Part shown: positions 59,055-64,000 of the stretch, piece by piece
Position numbering within the stretch: position 1 is the stretch's first letter
How the letters are laid out: the number at the start of each line of letters is the position of its first letter
Assembly (NCBI GenBank): GCA_028386065.3
Contig: JAKUCV010004325.1
Coordinates: 38,968-102,967, forward strand
DNA from: Turnera subulata
Lineage: Eukaryota; Streptophyta; Magnoliopsida; Malpighiales; Passifloraceae
Direction of reading: 5' to 3'
DNA: 64,000 nt
Position numbers and translations under genes: made by a program
The notes under the pieces: generated by a model
Told to the model about the DNA's origin: nothing
What the model saw: the letters and a program-made list of their open reading frames with translations, nothing else
Database searches by the model: none

Positions 59055-60338
59055 ATGATTAGGATTTTATATTGGAATTTTTGTGGTATTGCTAATGCTG
59101 CCACCCAAAATGCTGTTAGGGACTATGTCCGCATGAATAAGGTTTCTGTTGCTGTTTTAGTTGAGCCACGCATTAGTGGTGTTTCTACTGCTAGGGTGGT
59201 TCGTTATTTGGGTTTTCCCAACTCTCATCGCATAAATGCATGGGGTTTTTCTGGGGGAATTTGGTTGCTTTGGAAGAATAATATTCCTGTGCAGTTATAG
59301 TTTGTGCATTTTTAGTTTTTGCAATGTTTACTTAAGGGTGCTTTTGGGGTGATTCAGTTCACGGCTATGTATGGGAGTCCACAGCCCGCAATGCACCAGT
59401 TTTTATGGGAGAATTTATGTGCCATTGCTCCTTCTGTGGTCCATCCTTGGTGTGTGGCTGGGGATTTTAATGTTGTTTTGTCTGCAGCTGAGATTAGGGG
59501 GACCACCACCTCTGTGCGACGGGGTTGTCGACGGTTTCAGCGGTGTGTTGATCAGTGTTGTTTGGAGGATTTGGGTTATCAAGGTCCTTCGTTTACTTGG
59601 CGTCGGGGTTTGGTCTGGGAGCGGCTTGACAAGGCCTTAGGTAATCAGTTGTGGCTGCAGTCTTTTCCTTCTTCACTGGTTTTTCATTTACCTATTTCAT
59701 GTTCTGATCACAACCCACTTCTTATTGATTTGGGTGGGCATGCTGTTACATGTCCACTAAGGGGTGCTCAGTTTAAGTTCCAGGCTGCCTGGCTTTCCCA
59801 TCCAGATTTTGCCACTTTTGTTTCTTCTCATTGGGCTCCCGAGTCCCCTGTCCCTGATGCTTTACAGTCTCTCTCTAGTGAGTTAGCTAAGTGGAATGTG
59901 GAGGTGTTCGGTAACATTGTAAGGCATAAGCGGGTCTTAATGAAGCGGCTTGCGGGTATTCAGCGGTATTTGTCTCTCAGGCCCTCACTTTTCTTGAGTT
60001 CTTTGGAGGAGGAGCTGAGTAGGGACTACTTGGAGGTTTTGGCTCAGGAGGACTTGTTATGGTTTCTGAAGTCTAGGTGTCAGTGGATTAATGATGGGGA
60101 TCGTAATACTACTTTTTACCATGCCCGTATAGTTGTTCGTAGACGGCATAATTTTGTGGCTGCCCTTCGGGATGAGGAGGGACGGTGGTGCACTGATCAG
60201 CATGAGTTGCAGGGGCTGGCTGTGCGATTTTATACTGGCTTGTTTTTTAGACGAATATGGCACCTCCGCACTTTCCTTTGTTTGGTCGTTTCCCTCCACT
60301 TGCAGAGGAGGTGGTGCAGAGTATGGCTTGCCCGGTAA
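59055..60338 (+). pseudogene. LINE ORF2 part 1: apurinic-type endonuclease
   Basis: The endonuclease starts MIRILYWNFCGIAN and shows LVEPRISG, WCVAGDFNVVL, YQGPSFTWRRG and SCSDHNPLL, the usual blocks of the nuclease that nicks target DNA. Two stops at about 59298-59314 split it. The linker to RT (CQWINDGDRNTTFYHA) is present before a frameshift near 60245. Confidence 0.85.
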
Positions 60339-61660
60339 CACCCCAGGATGTCACTCGGGCTGTCTTTGATATTGGGGCCTTAAAGGCTCCTGGTCCGGAT
60401 GGTTTTTATGCTTTGTTCTTCCAGTCTTAGTGGGCTGTTATCGGGTCTGCTGTGTGTTCTTTTATCCAAGAGTTGTTCTCGGGTTCGTTTTGGTCTGTCT
60501 CTATGAACCGCATTAATCTTGTGCTTTTGCCTAAAGTAGACAAGCCTGAGTTTATGTCTCAATTTAGGCCGATTGGTCTATGTAATGTGCTGTACAAGGT
60601 GCTTACTAAAGTGATTGTCAACCGGTTGATGCCTTGGTTGGATAGTTTGGTGGCTCCCACCCAGTGTAGTTTTATACCGGGCCGACACATTACTGATAAT
60701 ATTGTCATTGTTCAGGAGGTTATACATACCATGCGGGTGCGTGGGGGACAAAAGGGGATTGTGGCCATCAAGATAGACTTAGAGAAGGCGTATGATAGGT
60801 TGCTATGGTCTTTTATTAGGGATACTTTGGTGGATGTAGGGCTCCCTTCTCAGTTAGTGGACATTATTATGAGGCGTGTCTCCAATACTGAGATGCAGCT
60901 TATTTGGAATGGGTCTCTTACCTCTCCTTTTCGGACCTCCTGTGGGGTGAGGCAGGGGGATCCACTTTCTCCTTATCTTTATGTGCTATGTTTGGAGCGG
61001 CTCAGTCAGTTGATTTCTCATCTGGTGGCAGTGGGTAGTTGGAGGCCCATCGTTTTGGGCGTTGGGGGTCCTCCTTTGTTCCATATTTTCTTTGCCAATG
61101 ATATGGTTCTCTTTGCTGGGGATGTGAGCCAAATACAGGTTATCTGGGACTATTTGGAGCTCTTTTGCTCTTGTTCGGGTCAGAAGGTCAGTGCTTCCAA
61201 GACTCAAATGTTTTTTTCCACCAATGTTCCTTCCTCTACGCGTGAACTCTTCCACTCTGGTTTGGGCTTCACTATCTCTGATGACTTAGGGAGGTATTTG
61301 GGTGTCCCTCTTATTTATAGGCGGATTACGAGGCAGACTTATGTGGATGTTCAAGAGAGGGTCGCTCGGCGCCTCTCTTCCTGGTATTGGCGGTTGTTGT
61401 CTTTTGCAGGGAGGATTATTTTGGCCAAGTCCATCATTTCGGCTTTTCTAATGTATACTATGCAGACTGTTCTTCTTCTGCGGTCAGTCATTAGAGAGTT
61501 GGACCGTTTATGTCGTGGGTTTATTTGGGGCTCTACGGATGAGGTCTGTCGTATCTATCTGGCACTGTGGGAGCTTGTTTGTTCACCTAAGTTGGTTGGG
61601 GGGCTCGGTTTGTGCAGGTTGGAGGCCCATAATCAAGCCCTGTTGGCAAAGTTTGGGTAG
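60339..61660 (+). pseudogene. LINE ORF2 part 2: reverse transcriptase with FAND active site
   Basis: After a stop near 60428, the frame 60452-61660 holds RPIGLCNVLYKVLTKVIVNR, IKIDLEKAYDRLLW, GVRQGDPLSPYLYVLCLE and then HIFFANDMVLFA. The catalytic YADD/FADD box is FAND at 61091-61102, so one metal-binding Asp is Asn, expected to abolish polymerisation. The frame ends in a stop at 61660. Confidence 0.88.
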
Positions 61661-63147
61661 GGTTTGATGGCGTCACCTTCCTCTCTTTGGGTCCGTGTCC
61701 TTCGGGCCAAGTATTTACGCCTACGGGAGCTGGTTTCTGAGTCTATCTCTTTTGGGGCCTGCTCCTCTTTGTGGCGGAGCTTGGCCAAGGTTTGGCCTTT
61801 GGTGTTCAATGGCCTAGAATGGGCAATCGGTGATGGTTTGGCGGTCCGGTTTTGGGAGGATTATTGGGTAGAGGATGTGGGTCCGTTGCACCTCTTGGCA
61901 ATTGGCCCATACCTACGGAGGATATTTTCAAGCCGGTGGCTGACTTTGTCACTCCTTCTGGTCTGTGGAATTGGCCACAGTTTCAACATTTGTTACCTGC
62001 TTCAGTCTGCCTGCGAATTGCAGGGGTTGTTTGTCCCCGGGAGGGTGTGGGGTCTGATGTGGTCTATTGGCGGCACTCGCCTTCTGGTCAGTTCACAACC
62101 AGATCAGCCTACTGGGCTTTAGAGGGTGCAGATTCTGGCGTGACAGACCCGGTTTGGGCTACTATTTTTGGCGTTGGCCTAGGCCCCAAAGGGTCCAAAC
62201 TTTCCTCTAGTTGGCGTCACATGATTACCTCCTCACTAATGTCAGGCGGGTGCAACGCCATTTTGGCAATTCACCTACTTGTCCCTTGTGTTGTTTGGCA
62301 GATGAGTCTTCCCTACATGTTTTGCGGGATTGTCATATTGTTAGGAGTTTGTGGGAGTCTTTTGGTGTGTTGGTCCCTACGGGTTTCTTTTCATTCTCCT
62401 GTATCCGGTCTTGGGTGGCTTATAATCTGTCATTATCTTTGGTGGTGTGGGATGGGGTTCCTTGGAGGATGTGCTTTGGATTTTTATGTTGGCGCCTGTG
62501 GTTGTGGCGCAATCAGTGGGTCTTCCAGGCAGTGAGACCTCTCTCCAATCCAATTGCTTCTGTTCAGTCTTATTGTAGGGATATTTTGCATTCCCTCTCT
62601 TTGTATCATCTGGTTTCTAGTGCTTCCCCTCCTCGTCCTTTTTCTATTTGGCAAGTTCCTGCTGTGGGATGGGTTAATCTTAATTCAGATGGAGCTGTTC
62701 GTCCAGGTTCCAGGCTATCTTTGGCAGGGGGGTGATTAGGGGCCCTCTGGTGACTGGCTCCATGGCTTTTCATATAGTATTGGTTCGTGCTCTGTTTTGA
62801 ATGCTGAATTGTGGGGTTTGTTTGTTGTTCTACGTTTGGCTTTTGATTTAGGATATCGCCAGGTGTTGGCAGAGATGGATTCCTTAGATCTTCATCAGAA
62901 TTTGCAGCAGGTATCATCACGTTCCCAGCACAACACTCCTTTGTTGCGGTCTGTTCAGGATTTGTTGCACTTACCCTGGGTGGTGCAGCTGGTTCATGTC
63001 TTTCGGGAAGCAAACTCTTGTGCCGATTGGCTGGCGAAGCATGGCTTTTCTTTGCCATTAGGGGTCACTTATTTTGCAGAGGTGTCGGTTGGTTGCCTCA
63101 ATGTCTTTCTAGCTGACCTTAATGGTTCTCTGTTTACACCCTTATAA
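61661..63147 (+). pseudogene. LINE ORF2 part 3: zf-RVT region and RNase H
   Basis: The zf-RVT-like region is spread over frames 61664-62122, 61852-62535 and 62211-62735 (HFGNSPTCPLCCLADESSLHVLRDC). RNase H begins at WVNLNSDGAVRPG, shifts frame in a G-run near 62730, and continues with NAELWGLFVVLRLA, LAEMDSLDL and HVFREANSCADWLAKHG before the natural stop at 63147. The D-E-D-D residues are all visible across the two frames. Confidence 0.85.
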
Positions 63148-63197
63148 TCTTCCTTATTTCATATGATTCAAAAAAAAAAAGAATAACTTTTAGTGAC

Positions 63198-64000
63198 AAA
63201 ATTAAATGCAACTATATTACATTTTGAATTTGATTAATACTTTTTGGGATGTGGAAAATTCCTCTTCGCTTGGTCCGTATTGAAGGATCACCAAGTCTTT
63301 TGTATACAGTCAATGTAACTAGGAGGGTTTTAGCAATCAAAAAAAAAATTAGGAGGGTTTTTCTTTCATTTCCTGTCTTTAACTGTTTATAATTTTCAGG
63401 TTAGAGCGGAGTCAACTCATCTACCTAATCATATAGAAAATCTTAATCCATACTTGCTAATTCTGTGTTAGGCTCCAACCATATTAATATATAGGGTCAA
63501 GACCTCTTTTGACAGCCCTACTATAGGGTGAAGGAAATTAATGATATATACGTAATATAGAAATTCTTGATATCTTAGAACTCTCCCTCGACTCGGAATA
63601 CGAAAACTAGAATGGGATATATCCAACTTGAAGATGATAATTTGAAAGAAATCATAATGCCATTTGGAGACCTCCACCAATTTCACCAATTTTAAATGTA
63701 TAAAGAGAATGATGAATTAAAAAATAACAAGCAGAAGAAAGAAATAGGAGATCAGCAAAATGCTTTATCTTGTTAGGTAAAATATATATAAATCGGTGAA
63801 AAATGATTAGTAAATGGACTACAAATGCGGGCAGATGGATTAGTCAATTCATGGTCGAAATTGTAAACCACGTTGAGAAAATACAACTAGTTACTTAAAT
63901 TAGATTTAAGTGTCGATGTGTTAATAGAATAAAATGTCTAAAGGCAAAAGATAATTTCTATGTACATTACTGTGACAAGTTGCCATAACTCACATGGTTG
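63198..64000. other. AT-rich DNA right of the LINE, no gene
   Basis: It contains a poly-A run at about 63340 with a flanking duplicated word (TAGGAGGGTTTT at 63320 and 63350). No frame has a recognisable domain. Confidence 0.55.

Larger units (their letters stand above)
56821..63180 (+). mobile_element. Full-length L1-type LINE with 19-bp target duplication
   Basis: The element is flanked by AAGAATAACTTTTAGTGAC at 56802-56820 and 63179-63197 (the first two A overlap the tail). It has a 5' leader of about 230 bp, ORF1 (57049-59025), ORF2 (59055-63147) and an A-rich tail (about 63170-63180). The overall plan is that of plant L1 elements. Frameshifts in both ORFs and stops in ORF2 make it inactive. 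It is GC-richer than its surroundings. Confidence 0.92.

Noticed and set aside
1..64000. CRISPR arrays, bacterial operons, defence systems, rRNA or tRNA genes
   Set aside because: No regularly spaced repeat-spacer array and no such gene were seen; intron-bearing genes and LINE/LTR content indicate a plant nuclear genome.

Overview
This window looks like a stretch of a eudicot nuclear genome. Two host genes with plant families and introns are visible: a broken CYP71D-type cytochrome P450 and a group Ia bHLH transcription factor. They sit in AT-rich intergenic DNA with a very heavy load of plant retrotransposons. No rRNA, tRNA, CRISPR array, bacterial operon or viral genome is visible. The species cannot be named from the sequence.

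Layout. 1-4467: Ty3/gypsy chromovirus (minus strand, CRM-like) whose gag-pol frame stays open for 1307 codons up to the window edge, with a 519-bp 5' LTR. 4473-4981: 3' remnant of a small-LTR Ty1/copia element. 5335-6560: CYP71D-like P450 (minus) lacking its central part exactly where the sequence holds a single N (5716). 8609-11400: a 2.8-kb solo LTR of a Tekay-like family with a near-perfect 5-bp target duplication. 12.2-15.3 kb: diverged direct duplications and an old gypsy scrap. 17622-18870: a complete three-exon bHLH96/94-like gene (minus) with a TATA box and a G-box upstream. 19.1-25.07 kb: AT-rich DNA without recognisable genes. 25076-27211: 5'-truncated LINE.

27212-50335 is one nested retrotransposon block. 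The outer LTR ('C', 27212-29569 plus 49521-50335) appears to be split by a Tekay-like element ('element 3', 39290-49520). That element's 3' LTR is split by a second Tekay-like element ('element 2', 29570-39289). A deletion at 29569/29570 removed the left ends of both inserted 3' LTRs. A 686-bp hAT-like MITE sits in one LTR of element 3 only. Both inserted elements carry decayed gag, protease, RT, RNase H and integrase-chromodomain reading frames.

50.3-55.8 kb is AT-rich with small repeats and a MITE. 56821-63180 is a full-length L1-type LINE with a 19-bp target-site duplication, several frameshifts and a mutated RT active site (FAND).

The two host genes have no visible functional link: the P450 would act on a small lipophilic metabolite at the ER, and the bHLH is a nuclear regulator. 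The most unusual signals lie inside the LTRs. One is an array of short hairpins whose stems show compensating changes. The other is a 76-79 nt exon-like block, bounded by AG and GT, shared by three diverged LTRs. I found no convincing new enzymatic or defence system.
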